From Methanobacterium formicicum (GTDB lineage: Archaea > Methanobacteriota > Methanobacteria > Methanobacteriales > Methanobacteriaceae): a stretch of DNA of 21,405 nt. Position 1 is the stretch's first letter. Each line of letters opens with the position of its first letter. The notes beneath the pieces were generated by a model. That model was given only the letters and a program-made list of their open reading frames with translations, made no database searches and was not told the origin of the DNA. Below are positions 1-19,363 of this stretch, piece by piece. The stretch covers positions 60,001-81,405 of the forward strand of contig NZ_JARVXG010000049.1 in NCBI RefSeq assembly GCF_029848115.1. The letters are read 5' to 3'. The translations under genes and the position numbers were made by a program.

Positions 1-682
<682 letters not shown>

Positions 683-737
683 ATTTGACACCAGTTGTAT
701 TTTCTTTAAAAATTACGTTTTATCTAAAAAATCTATT

Positions 738-790
<53 letters not shown>

Positions 791-948
791 TAATAATAAT
801 TAATTACGAAGATAGGTAAGCCCTTACACTCTTTATCCGGGTAATTAAAGGGGGCCGTGGTTCCTTTACAACTTACTATAAGACAACATGATGGCAGGAA
901 TTATATGTTGTTGGAAATAAAAGAAAGATTAAAATTGTAGTTAGTATT

Positions 949-2274
<1,326 letters not shown>

Positions 2275-2301
2275 AAAATGATTTATGGGGGAGGGATTGA
2301 A

Positions 2302-2865
2302 ATGGCCAGAACCCGTAGATACCTTAATAACTTACCCAACATTGCCCGGATCAAGGATCTTGCCCATGATATACTGGACTATGAATTGAAACTGGACCAG
2401 GCCCAACAGGAGAGGTCACGGGTTAAAAATGAGATTTTGGCCTTGGAAACAAAGTTAATAGCTATGGAAAGGGGGGAATATTCTCCGAAAAGAGAAAAAA
2501 CACGGATGAAGTTAAATAATTTCGCTGATGACCTGGTGGCAACTGATAAGATTATAAAGGATTTGAAAAGGAATATTTCCGATTCCAAGTCCATGGTTAA
2601 TGATGAAATAAGGGAAGGACTCTCTAAAATCTACAAAAAGGCGAAATTAGAAAGGGATGAAGGGTTAAAAGATCTCATCAGACACCAGAACCTGGCTGAT
2701 GAAGCACATAATAAATTTGCCAATAGTTCTCCCGAAGAATCCTCCCAGTACCATCACCAGTGGATTAGTAATGTGCAAAGGGTTATTGAAGACGAAGAAA
2801 GGATTGAAAGGAGTGAAAAAGAACTGGAAGCTATTAAAAGAGTCTATAGGCTGGAATTCGGTTAA
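2302..2865 (+). CDS. Small coiled-coil protein of unknown function downstream of purD
   Basis: I do not recognise this 187-residue protein. I chose the ATG at 2302 (MARTRRYL) over the in-frame ATG at 2278, because GGGGGAGGG lies at a proper distance before 2302 and would otherwise fall inside the coding region. It is highly charged, has no cysteine, no signal peptide and no membrane span, and is predicted mostly helical. Heptad-like stretches run at about residues 25-57, 75-130 and 152-182, separated by Gly/Pro/Ser-containing breaks (58-64 and 141-148), so an antiparallel bundle or long dimeric coil is plausible. It begins 27 bp after purD and probably shares its transcript. Nothing in it suggests an enzyme; an adaptor or structural role is a guess. 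Confidence 0.8.
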   Translation: MARTRRYLNNLPNIARIKDLAHDILDYELKLDQAQQERSRVKNEILALETKLIAMERGEYSPKREKTRMKLNNFADDLVATDKIIKDLKRNISDSKSMVNDEIREGLSKIYKKAKLERDEGLKDLIRHQNLADEAHNKFANSSPEESSQYHHQWISNVQRVIEDEERIERSEKELEAIKRVYRLEFG

Positions 2866-2951
2866 AAATTCTTTAATACTTTTTCAGCATTTTCATAAAC
2901 TTTAAGTAAAGGTACCAGTAGATATTCCAACTTCAGAAGTAATATTTATTG

Positions 2952-3048
2952 AGCTTTGAATTATAATTGCGGTTTGTAGGTTGGACTGTAATGAAGCTCT
3001 TGAATTATAAGCGGCATTTAATTTCATAAAAGATTAATAGGGATGAGT
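2952..3048 (+). promoter_or_regulatory. argF promoter region with a duplicated TTGAATTATAA element and ribosome site
   Basis: The spacer before argF holds two near copies of AGCTTTGAATTATAA..GCGG, at 2952-2972 and 2995-3014, sharing TTGAATTATAA exactly. The second copy places an AT-rich TATA-like core about 40-50 bases before the argF ATG, as expected for an archaeal promoter with a short leader. GGGATGAG at 3040-3047 is the ribosome binding site. Whether both copies act as promoters cannot be told from sequence. Confidence 0.4.
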
Positions 3049-3956
<908 letters not shown>

Positions 3957-4030
3957 ATTTTTCCCACTATTTTTTCTCAAAACTCTATTTTTTTATTTTT
4001 TTTGAATAAATGTGGGATTGTTCCCTGCAT
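3957..4030 (+). terminator. T-rich terminator after argF
   Basis: Directly after the argF stop there are several T runs (ATTTTTCC, ATTTTTTCTC, CTATTTTTTTATTTTTTTTG). This is the usual archaeal oligo-T termination signal. I see no strong hairpin. Confidence 0.6.
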
Positions 4031-4129
4031 TAATTGTTTTTTTAATAAATTTTTTAACAGGGGGTTACTTTAAAATGGATCCGTGGGTTAAAAAATTATT
4101 AAAGGCCCAATGATTTTACCCGAATGATT

Positions 4130-4154
4130 TTAAAAAAAGGAAAGATAGTGTGGA
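4130..4154 (-). terminator. T-rich terminator of the TetR-family gene
   Basis: On the minus strand the stop codon is followed at once by TTTCCTTTTTTTAAAATC, an oligo-T terminator facing the one after argF. Between them, AATGATTTTA occurs twice, 14 bases apart, with no evident function. Confidence 0.5.
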
Positions 4155-4703
4155 TTACAATTCCAGAGAGTTGGAATGGTAGGTTATAAATTCTCCCACT
4201 GCTTCATCCATGTTTAAAATAGCATCTTTCGATTCTTTGTTTAAAATGATGAAATACAGGAAGCTCAGGATCATGTAGGCCAGTACATTGGAATCTATTT
4301 TGTCCTGGGGGAACTTCTTTAAGTAATCACCCAGATGGGATATAAAGAGTTCAGTAATGGATTTAGATGCCCGGTCTCTTTCGTAGATGATTATATTCAC
4401 GTAATCAAAGTTTTCGTCAATTAAATCCACCAGATTGAATATTAAAACCTTGAACTGGGCTTTAGGATCAGTTATTTCATCATCCAAAGACACCAGAGAG
4501 TTCACCTTTTCCATTATCTTCTGCTGATTCACAGTTAACACTTGATTAAAAAGATTTTCCTTGGTTTCAAACTTTCTAAACAGTGTCATCTCTGTGAAAC
4601 CAGATCTTTCGGCTATTATACGGGTTCTAGCTCCCGTATAACCTTTTTCTGAGAAAACTTTTAGAGCAGCTTCCAATATTTTCTGTTCAGTACCATTAGA
4701 CAT
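4155..4703 (-). CDS. TetR/AcrR-family transcriptional regulator
   Basis: This 182-residue protein has the TetR N-terminal DNA-binding domain: [20 protein letters not shown] at residues 6-25, then a helix-turn-helix with recognition helix around [10 protein letters not shown] (36-45), then KENLF. The C-terminal ligand/dimer domain (about 55-182) is helical and has no motif that names a ligand. A GGATG ribosome site lies 8-12 bases upstream of the ATG. Inverted and phased repeats upstream of its TATA-like box suggest autoregulation. It follows argS on the same strand after 190 bp and probably has its own promoter, so its target need not be argS. No efflux pump or other obvious target gene is adjacent, although the window offers an MgtC-like membrane protein elsewhere. 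Confidence 0.9.
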   Translation of the reverse strand: MSNGTEQKILEAALKVFSEKGYTGARTRIIAERSGFTEMTLFRKFETKENLFNQVLTVNQQKIMEKVNSLVSLDDEITDPKAQFKVLIFNLVDLIDENFDYVNIIIYERDRASKSITELFISHLGDYLKKFPQDKIDSNVLAYMILSFLYFIILNKESKDAILNMDEAVGEFITYHSNSLEL

Positions 4704-4735
4704 TGAATTTCATCCTTGAATCTTTTCTTAGTAGC

Positions 4736-4857
4736 CTTTTATTTAAGTAATATTGCTCAGATGACACCTAAATATCTCTAAATTGAGCAAGAATCATGTT
4801 AATGTCATCAGTTCCTTTTGTCCGGTCACCTTAATAAACCTTTAATAACCTTAAAAT
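4736..4857 (-). promoter_or_regulatory. Promoter and candidate operator region of the TetR-family gene
   Basis: Reading the minus strand towards the gene, three tandem 10-bp units appear first (plus-strand ACCTTAATAA, ACCTTTAATA, ACCTTAAAAT at 4828-4857). A 7-bp inverted repeat TTGCTCA / TGAGCAA (4753-4759 and 4784-4790) follows, interleaved with ATGACA / TGTCAT (4761-4766 and 4804-4809). Last comes a TATA-like CTTAAATAAAAG at about 4747-4736, some 35-45 bases before the ATG. The layout fits a regulator controlling its own promoter. The binding protein is inferred. Confidence 0.45.
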
Positions 4858-4893
4858 GGCCTAAAATTTCATCATTTACTGGACTCTGGTAAC

Positions 4894-6588
<1,695 letters not shown>

Positions 6589-6741
6589 GAATTCACCTGT
6601 AAAAGTGGATATTTTGGAGTGGATAATTTTAAAATTGTAACCGGGTCTAACTAAATGTTTAATTAAATAATTAAATCTTTGATAATAAGGCATGAATATA
6701 ATTTTTTTTAAGGGAGGGGTGATGTTAAAAATTAAGAATCA

Positions 6742-6757
6742 GTGGACTATAGTCCAC
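6742..6757. repeat. Perfect 16-bp palindrome over the signal peptidase stop codon
   Basis: GTGGACTATAGTCCAC reads the same on both strands and contains the TAG stop (6749-6747) of the minus-strand signal peptidase gene. A further GTGGATCC lies beside it at 6757-6764 on the minus strand. It could fold into a short hairpin at the 3' end of the ilvD-signal peptidase transcript or bind a dimeric protein. Function is unknown. Confidence 0.6.
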
Positions 6758-7229
6758 GGATCCACAGGGTAATATATCCTATTTTAGGAATTACCAGGGG
6801 TTGGTTTCCTATACTAACCACTTTGGCCTGGACCTGGTTAACTGAAACCAGGCTCGGGTCCGCTTTGGGATTATTATCACCCTTGGTAACGTAATACTTC
6901 TGCCCATCTGACCCTTCCTGGATACTGATTATACGATGGATCACTGGTTCGGGGAACCAGGTGGCATTGTATATAACTATATCTCCCACCTTCAGATCCG
7001 AGGGATTGATTTCCTGGAGCCCAATGAAGTTGGATTTTTCAATGACCACTACATCTCCCCGGTAGAAAACAGGTTCCATACTACCGGAAACAACCACGTT
7101 AAGGTGCTGGGCCAGCACAATCCCCACCAGTATGATGACCACGTAACTGGCTATTTCTCTCCACATCCCTGTTTTTTCCTTAGAAGATGGGGCTGGTTTA
7201 ACCTTTTTATTTCTTTGTTTTTTAGGCAT
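6747..7229 (-). CDS. Type I signal peptidase, archaeal/eukaryal (Sec11-like) type
   Basis: This 160-residue membrane protease removes signal peptides from proteins exported through Sec. A basic N-terminal tail (residues 1-25) is followed by one membrane span (about 26-45). The catalytic serine is Ser50 in SGSMEP. His98 in VIHRI takes the place of the bacterial lysine, and Asp118 in KGDNNP completes the triad of the Sec11-type enzymes. The active site should face outside the cell. GGTGA lies a few bases before the ATG, only 8 bp after the ilvD stop, so the two genes are almost certainly one transcript. The metabolic and secretory genes share no obvious task. The reading frame ends inside a 16-bp palindrome. 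Confidence 0.94.
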   Translation of the reverse strand: MPKKQRNKKVKPAPSSKEKTGMWREIASYVVIILVGIVLAQHLNVVVSGSMEPVFYRGDVVVIEKSNFIGLQEINPSDLKVGDIVIYNATWFPEPVIHRIISIQEGSDGQKYYVTKGDNNPKADPSLVSVNQVQAKVVSIGNQPLVIPKIGYITLWIRGL

Positions 7230-7237
7230 GGGATCAC

Positions 7238-9209
<1,972 letters not shown>

Positions 9210-10448
9210 ATGGATATGCTGTTAATCCTAAAATTTTTAATTTCCCTGGCTTTGGGGGCCCTGATAGGCATTGAAAGGGAGAGAAAACAGGAAGGAGCGG
9301 AGTTTGCAGGGATAAGAACCTTCATTTTAATTGCCCTCATGGGAACCCTATCTGCTTATATGTCAAAGGACCTTCCCTACTTCTGGTTGCTATCATTCTC
9401 AGGGGTGGTGGTTCTGGTAGGCCTCAGTTACCTGATTTCCACTCGAAAAAATGGTGATGTGGGCATAACTACTGAAATTGCTGCATTTTTAACTTTTATT
9501 CTGGGGCTGCTCTGTTTCACCGATGAAGGGATGCTTCTGGCTCCCATCTTGGCTATAATCCTCACCACCATCCTGGCAGTTAAACCGCACCTTCACCAGT
9601 TTGCCCATCAGGTGAGTGAAAAAGAGCTGTTAAACACACTTAAATTCTTGATAATAGCATTTGTTATCCTACCACTCCTCCCTGACGAGGCCATTGGTCC
9701 CCTGGCGGTTTTCAATCCCTTCCAGATATGGTTAATGGTGGTGTTTATTTCGGCCATCAGTTTCACCGGTTACATTCTCATGAAATTCATTGGACCGGAG
9801 AAGGGATTAGGGGTCACGGGTGTCGTGGGAGGGCTGGTATCCAGCACAGCGGTGGTCACTTCCATGGCCGCCAGAGTTAAGGAATCACAATTTCTGATGA
9901 AGGCTGCAGTTTTCGCTGCCACAGTGGCCAGTTCCATGATGTTCCTGCGAATACTCTTTGAGGTTTCGGTTATCAACCCTTTACTCCTTCCCCATTTGTC
10001 GGCCCCCATGATAGTGATGGGTGTTCTGGGCATTTTACTGGGAATTATCATCTGGAAAAGGGCTGAAATCAGGCAAATGGATGCCGATCTTCAGCTAGAG
10101 AATCCCTTTTCATTAAAACCGGCCCTGATCTTTGGAGCACTGTTCCTGGCAATTTTATTCCTTTCCAAAATAGCCAACATGTACCTGGGAAGCAGTGGTG
10201 TCTACCTGGCTAGTATCATATCAGGAGTAGCGGATGTGGATGCCATTACCATAAGCATGGCATTACTGGCACCGGAAACCATTCCCCACAATACCGCAGT
10301 AACTGCCATAACCCTGGCCGCCATTTCCAATACATTTTTCAAATTTTTAATAGCATTATTTCTGGGCACCAGGAAATTCGCCCGAAATATTGGTATTATA
10401 TTTTTAATCATTATAATCGCTGGTATAATCTCAGTTCTGGTGCTGTAG
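9210..10448 (+). CDS. MgtC/SapB family membrane protein with DUF4010 domain
   Basis: This is a polytopic membrane protein of 412 residues. The N-terminal part carries the MgtC/SapB signature: LALGALIGIERERK (about 12-25), then AGIRTFILIALMGTLSAY, followed by several membrane spans. The C-terminal half (about 180-412) matches the DUF4010 pattern, including GVTGVVGGLVSSTAVVTSMA and a conserved DVDAITISMA segment. About ten spans can be counted. I place the start at the ATG at 9210 rather than 9168, because the TATA-like box at 9155 would put transcription start after 9168, and GGGGG at 9189-9193 is the only ribosome-site candidate. Relatives are linked to magnesium limitation and envelope homeostasis, but the biochemical role is unknown. 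The GNAT gene follows after 72 bp. Confidence 0.88.
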   Translation: MDMLLILKFLISLALGALIGIERERKQEGAEFAGIRTFILIALMGTLSAYMSKDLPYFWLLSFSGVVVLVGLSYLISTRKNGDVGITTEIAAFLTFILGLLCFTDEGMLLAPILAIILTTILAVKPHLHQFAHQVSEKELLNTLKFLIIAFVILPLLPDEAIGPLAVFNPFQIWLMVVFISAISFTGYILMKFIGPEKGLGVTGVVGGLVSSTAVVTSMAARVKESQFLMKAAVFAATVASSMMFLRILFEVSVINPLLLPHLSAPMIVMGVLGILLGIIIWKRAEIRQMDADLQLENPFSLKPALIFGALFLAILFLSKIANMYLGSSGVYLASIISGVADVDAITISMALLAPETIPHNTAVTAITLAAISNTFFKFLIALFLGTRKFARNIGIIFLIIIIAGIISVLVL

Positions 10449-10520
10449 ATAATGAATTCAATTCTTCGTGGAAGGTCTGGATACGGGAAATGAAATGAAA
10501 TGATGGTAGAGGGGAAATAT

Positions 10521-10991
10521 ATGGAATATGCCTTAAGAGTTTGCCAAAAACGAGATTTCATGTATTTAAAGGAGATATACCTGGAATGTGTTGAACTCCA
10601 TCAAAAAAATGGTTATTTTCTAAAGAAATTACCTGATGCTCCGGAGATCTTCCTGCAGTATGTTGAGGAGTTAATGGAATCTGCGGATGCCCTGGTCCTG
10701 GTGGCCGCAGGTGATAAGGGGGTAATGGGGTACTGCATATCTAAAGTAGGTGAGAAACCCCCGGTATATGCCGATGTTAGGTATGGTCTGATAGATAACC
10801 TGGCAGTGGCCGAGGAATATCAGAGGAAGGGGGTGGGTGAACAATTGTTCCAGGAATCAGTCAACTGGTTTAAAGAAAAGGGATTAAGCCGTATTGAACT
10901 GGAAGTTGCTGTTTTCAATCCCAAGTCAGTTAACTTCTGGAAAAAAATGGGATTTAAAACTTTCATGAATCTAATGGAATGGGAAATGTAA
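10521..10991 (+). CDS. GNAT-family N-acetyltransferase
   Basis: A 156-residue single-domain GNAT protein that transfers an acyl group from acyl-CoA to an amine; the substrate is not evident. The acetyl-CoA loop is in motif A, IDNLAVAEEYQRKGVGEQL (residues 91-109, with QRKGVG as the Q/RxxGxG/A loop). Motif B is FNPKSVNFWKKMGF (132-145). I chose the ATG at 10521 over those at 10500 and 10503 because GAGGGG lies 6 bases before it. It is 72 bp behind the MgtC-like gene and may be co-transcribed. The fold is certain from the motifs, while protein or small-molecule acetylation remains open. Confidence 0.92.
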   Translation: MEYALRVCQKRDFMYLKEIYLECVELHQKNGYFLKKLPDAPEIFLQYVEELMESADALVLVAAGDKGVMGYCISKVGEKPPVYADVRYGLIDNLAVAEEYQRKGVGEQLFQESVNWFKEKGLSRIELEVAVFNPKSVNFWKKMGFKTFMNLMEWEM

Positions 10992-11001
10992 AAACGAAAC
11001 A

Positions 11002-11020
11002 AAGGAGTTGTCATCTCCTT
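11002..11020 (+). terminator. Hairpin after the GNAT gene, possible terminator
   Basis: AAGGAG and CTCCTT (6-bp stem, 7-base loop) lie 10 bases after the GNAT stop, followed by ATTTAAATAAA rather than a clean T run. It could end the transcript or protect its 3' end. Confidence 0.4.
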
Positions 11021-11148
11021 ATTTAAATAAAGTAACCTGTCCCGGTTAACATTTAAAACAGTGAAATAAACTTTAGTTAATCATTTGCTACGATTAATTT
11101 TTTATTTAATTAATGGGGGTTTATAGGGCCGTATTAATAAGATCTCGG

Positions 11149-11251
11149 GAGAGGTCAATAAACGAGAGGTAGTTTATAAATAACATCACAACAGAAATCT
11201 ATTTTTAAATGCCTCAGTATTAGAGTAAGATTACACAGTTTAATTACTGAG
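11149..11251 (+). promoter_or_regulatory. thrS: thrS promoter and leader with repeats
   Basis: GAGAGGT occurs twice, at 11149-11155 and 11164-11170, the second copy ending three bases before a very good TATA box TTTATAAATA (11173-11182). Transcription should begin near 11200, giving a leader of about 70 bases. In it CTCAGTA (11213-11219) and TACTGAG (11245-11251) can pair as a 7-bp stem with a 25-base loop, ending shortly before the ribosome site GGTGG. The paired repeats upstream look like an activator site, and the hairpin could modulate thrS translation. Both are inferred from pattern. Confidence 0.5.
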
Positions 11252-11256
11252 TTTAA

Positions 11257-13107
<1,851 letters not shown>

Positions 13108-13123
13108 AAACGTTAACTTAAAC

Positions 13124-13137
13124 CTTTTTTAAAAAAC
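13124..13137 (+). terminator. T-run after thrS
   Basis: CTTTTTTAAAAAAC contains T6 followed by A6 in the 62-bp gap before the peptidase gene, a weak archaeal-style termination signal. GTTAACTT occurs twice just before it (13096-13103 and 13112-13119). Partial readthrough into the next gene is likely. Confidence 0.35.
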
Positions 13138-13169
13138 AAGTATCACCATAGATTAAAAAGGATAATCAC

Positions 13170-14360
<1,191 letters not shown>

Positions 14361-14425
14361 TTTCTTTAAATTTTTATTATTTTTCCAATTTTTTCATAAA
14401 TGCCTTTAAATCCCCTTATTAACGC

Positions 14426-14483
<58 letters not shown>

Positions 14484-14500
14484 AATTATGGAGAACCATT

Positions 14501-15282
<782 letters not shown>

Positions 15283-15286
<4 letters not shown>

Positions 15287-15681
15287 CGGCTAAAAAGGGT
15301 GAAAGTGCGCTGGGAAGGGGATTAGATGCCCTGATTCGTAAAGAAAAGCCTGAAGAGGCAATGCCAGTAGAAAAAAAACCTGTAAAAAAGAAGACCACTA
15401 AAACAGTTTCCAGGACTTCCAAGGCTAAAACCTCTCCTCAACCCCGGAAAACCAAAACCAGTGAAGATCCAAATAAAATCATTGTGGATGGCGTAATCAT
15501 GGAGGTACGTAAGAATCCTCGGATATCTTTATGGTCTGCCAGATCTGCTGCGGTTTTGAGGTTTTTGAAGAATACTAAACCAGCATTCAGTATAAGTAAA
15601 GAGGCTTCAGCACTCATTGAGGAAGCAGTGCAACAGAAATATCCTGAGATATGGGAAATGTTTGAAAAGGAAAATTTTTGA
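15283..15681 (+). CDS. SegB/ParB-like partner protein with N-terminal LGRGLDALI motif
   Basis: A 132-residue basic protein whose ATG overlaps the preceding stop (ATGA), with GGAGG 7 bases ahead, which implies translational coupling. Residues 10-18, LGRGLDALI, match the N-terminal peptide by which bacterial ParB proteins bind ParA and stimulate its ATPase, including the key arginine. A Lys/Pro/Thr/Ser-rich low-complexity linker follows (about 21-62). The C-terminal domain (63-132) has a short strand-like IIVDGVIMEV, then helices (SARSAAVLRFLKN and SISKEASALIEEAVQQKY). This order is compatible with a ribbon-helix-helix or other small dimeric DNA-binding fold, as in SegB. No ParB nuclease/CTPase domain or classical ParB helix-turn-helix is present. 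DNA binding to the flanking heptamers is inferred. Confidence 0.85.
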
Positions 15682-15763
<82 letters not shown>

Positions 15764-15772
15764 TATTATTCC

Positions 15773-15804
15773 GGTGAAATTCTTATCAGGTGAAATTCTT
15801 ATCA
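15773..15804. repeat. Perfect tandem duplication of a 16-bp unit
   Basis: GGTGAAATTCTTATCA occurs twice head to tail, at 15773-15788 and 15789-15804, between the heptamer array and the 3' end of the radical-SAM gene. Only one tandem pair is present. It is unrelated in sequence to the heptamers. It may be a recent slippage duplication or a binding site. Confidence 0.7.
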
Positions 15805-15837
15805 AAAATATTAATTTTTAAATAGATCACAGGGTTT

Positions 15838-16959
<1,122 letters not shown>

Positions 16960-16964
16960 ACAGA

Positions 16965-16996
<32 letters not shown>

Positions 16997-17120
16997 TTAG
17001 AGAGTGCAGATGCAAAGTAACCTTTCTATGGTAAGAATAATTATTTTTCAGTTTTCAAATTTTCTTTGTTCAAATATATCATAAAATCAAGTTTTTTAAC
17101 ATAAAGGTATGCTTATAATT

Positions 17121-17177
17121 TTAAAATAATATTTTAAGAGAAATTTCTCCACGAAACAATGGAAATCTTTATAATTA
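17121..17177 (+). promoter_or_regulatory. Promoter of the small membrane protein gene with two palindromes
   Basis: Upstream of the TATA-like CTTTATAATTA (17167-17177) lie TTAAAATA-A-TATTTTAA (17121-17137) and the perfect 12-bp palindrome GAGAAATTTCTC (17138-17149), directly abutting. The second ends 17 bases before the TATA-like box, where a dimeric regulator could act. The rest of the 16960-17222 spacer is AT-rich with no gene seen. Confidence 0.4.
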
Positions 17178-17222
17178 GGGTGAACAAAGATATTATGTAC
17201 AATTTAAGGGAGGTAATAAAAA

Positions 17223-17444
17223 ATGGCCAAAAATCCAATTATAGCAGCGATATTGTCTTTCATAATCCCTGGTTTAGGGGAAATATACGTAGGAAAGACC
17301 ATGATGGGAATTGTATTTGTTATTGTAGCACTGATATTGTCTGCAGCCATATACATGGTAACATTTTATGCATGGATAATATACATAGTCCTTTGGTTAT
17401 ACGCTATATATGATTCTTACACAAGTGCAAAAGCGTTAGAATAA
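17223..17444 (+). CDS. Small TM2-like membrane protein
   Basis: A 73-residue protein consisting almost entirely of membrane segments. The first runs from about residue 5 to 18 (IIAAILSFIIPGLG), a tight turn EIYVGK follows, and long hydrophobic stretches occupy about 26-62, ending in YAIYDSYTSAKALE. The PGLGEIYVGK turn and the Tyr/Asp near the end resemble archaeal TM2-domain or small DUF-type membrane proteins. The strong ribosome site AAGGGAGGT, 8 bases before the ATG, and a good upstream TATA-like box support real expression. It is followed by a dense T-rich terminator, so it is probably transcribed alone. Function is unknown. Confidence 0.82.
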   Translation: MAKNPIIAAILSFIIPGLGEIYVGKTMMGIVFVIVALILSAAIYMVTFYAWIIYIVLWLYAIYDSYTSAKALE

Positions 17445-17458
17445 GTTTTTAACCATTT

Positions 17459-17486
17459 GTTTTATTTTTTTTTATTTTTATTTTTG
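17459..17486 (+). terminator. T-rich terminator after the TM2-like gene
   Basis: A nearly continuous T tract broken by single A residues follows the stop by 14 bases, a strong archaeal oligo-T terminator. It lies just before the cfbB promoter. Confidence 0.65.
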
Positions 17487-17512
17487 AATAATCTCACCAC
17501 TTTCTGGTCACC

Positions 17513-17524
17513 TTTTTATAAAAG
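17513..17524 (+). promoter_or_regulatory. cfbB: cfbB TATA box, leaderless arrangement
   Basis: TTTTTATAAAAG is an excellent TATA box whose centre is about 26 bases before the cfbB ATG at 17544, the usual distance to a transcription start. No Shine-Dalgarno-like sequence lies before that ATG. The mRNA therefore probably begins at or within a few bases of the start codon. Confidence 0.55.
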
Positions 17525-17528
17525 ACAG

Positions 17529-18896
<1,368 letters not shown>

Positions 18897-18973
18897 TGGA
18901 AGATTGCAAAGTTCAAAAAACCTTTTCAAGACTTAAAAATCTAAAAAACACTTTTTTCTATGTTTTTTAATAG

Positions 18974-19109
18974 TTTCTACTGTAGAATTAATTGGGTTGT
19001 TCTTACTTAAATAACCTGAATTTTTAGTATAACCTGGATTTAGATTTCTACTGTAGACTTGAATACGTTGTATTTTCACCCACCTAAATATTCTACTGTA
19101 GAATTAATT
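18974..19109. repeat. Three copies of the palindromic repeat TTCTACTGTAGAA
   Basis: The 13-bp palindrome (TTCTAC-T-GTAGAA) is at 18975-18987 and 19091-19103, both continued by TTAATT. A slightly decayed copy, TTCTACTGTAGAC, lies at 19046-19058. Start-to-start distances are 71 and 45 bases. The symmetry is that of an operator for a dimeric regulator. All three lie upstream of the strong TATA box at 19181. Confidence 0.75.
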
Positions 19110-19301
19110 TGGTACTACATTAATCCTCTATGGTCTCATTTTTGGAAAAAATCAGTGATAAATCAGTGAAAACTAAAAAGTTTATAAATAAGTGAAATAA
19201 AGGAGTTAGACATATAACACTTAAAATAATTTTTAAAGCTCACAGATTATTCTGGAAGAATAAAAAAAGACTGGAAATATCCTTATTCAATTATCCGAAA
19301 A

Positions 19302-19363
19302 AAAATTAAATTTGTTTCAAGGTTTGTTTCATAGAAAATTAAATTTGTTTCAGGTGTATTTCA
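19302..19363 (+). repeat. TTTGTTTCA repeats in the leader of the polymerase-like gene
   Basis: AAAATTAAATTTGTTTCA occurs exactly twice (19302-19319 and 19335-19352). Counting the core TTTGTTTCA there are three exact copies (starting at 19311, 19323 and 19344) and a decayed one, GTATTTCA (19356-19363). Spacing is 12, 21 and 12 bases. They lie after the predicted transcription start, 36-97 bases before the ATG. Confidence 0.65.

Noticed and set aside
841..868. Inverted repeat TAAAGG / CCTTTA before purD
   Set aside because: Six-base arms in AT-rich DNA are too weak to separate from chance, and they do not sit at a defined promoter element.
2278..2301. Earlier ATG for the coiled-coil protein
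   Set aside because: It would put the strong GGGGGAGGG ribosome site inside the coding sequence and lacks one of its own, being only 3 bases after the purD stop.
6589..6693. N-terminal 35-residue extension of argS
   Set aside because: It has no ribosome site, its composition is unlike the family, and GGTGA lies just before the internal ATG at 6588.
18974..19109. CRISPR array of type V-A-like repeats (TTTCTACTGTAGA resembles the Cas12a crRNA stem)
   Set aside because: Only three short copies, with unequal spacing (71 and 45 bases), a one-base loop instead of four or more, and no cas genes in the window. A palindromic operator is simpler.
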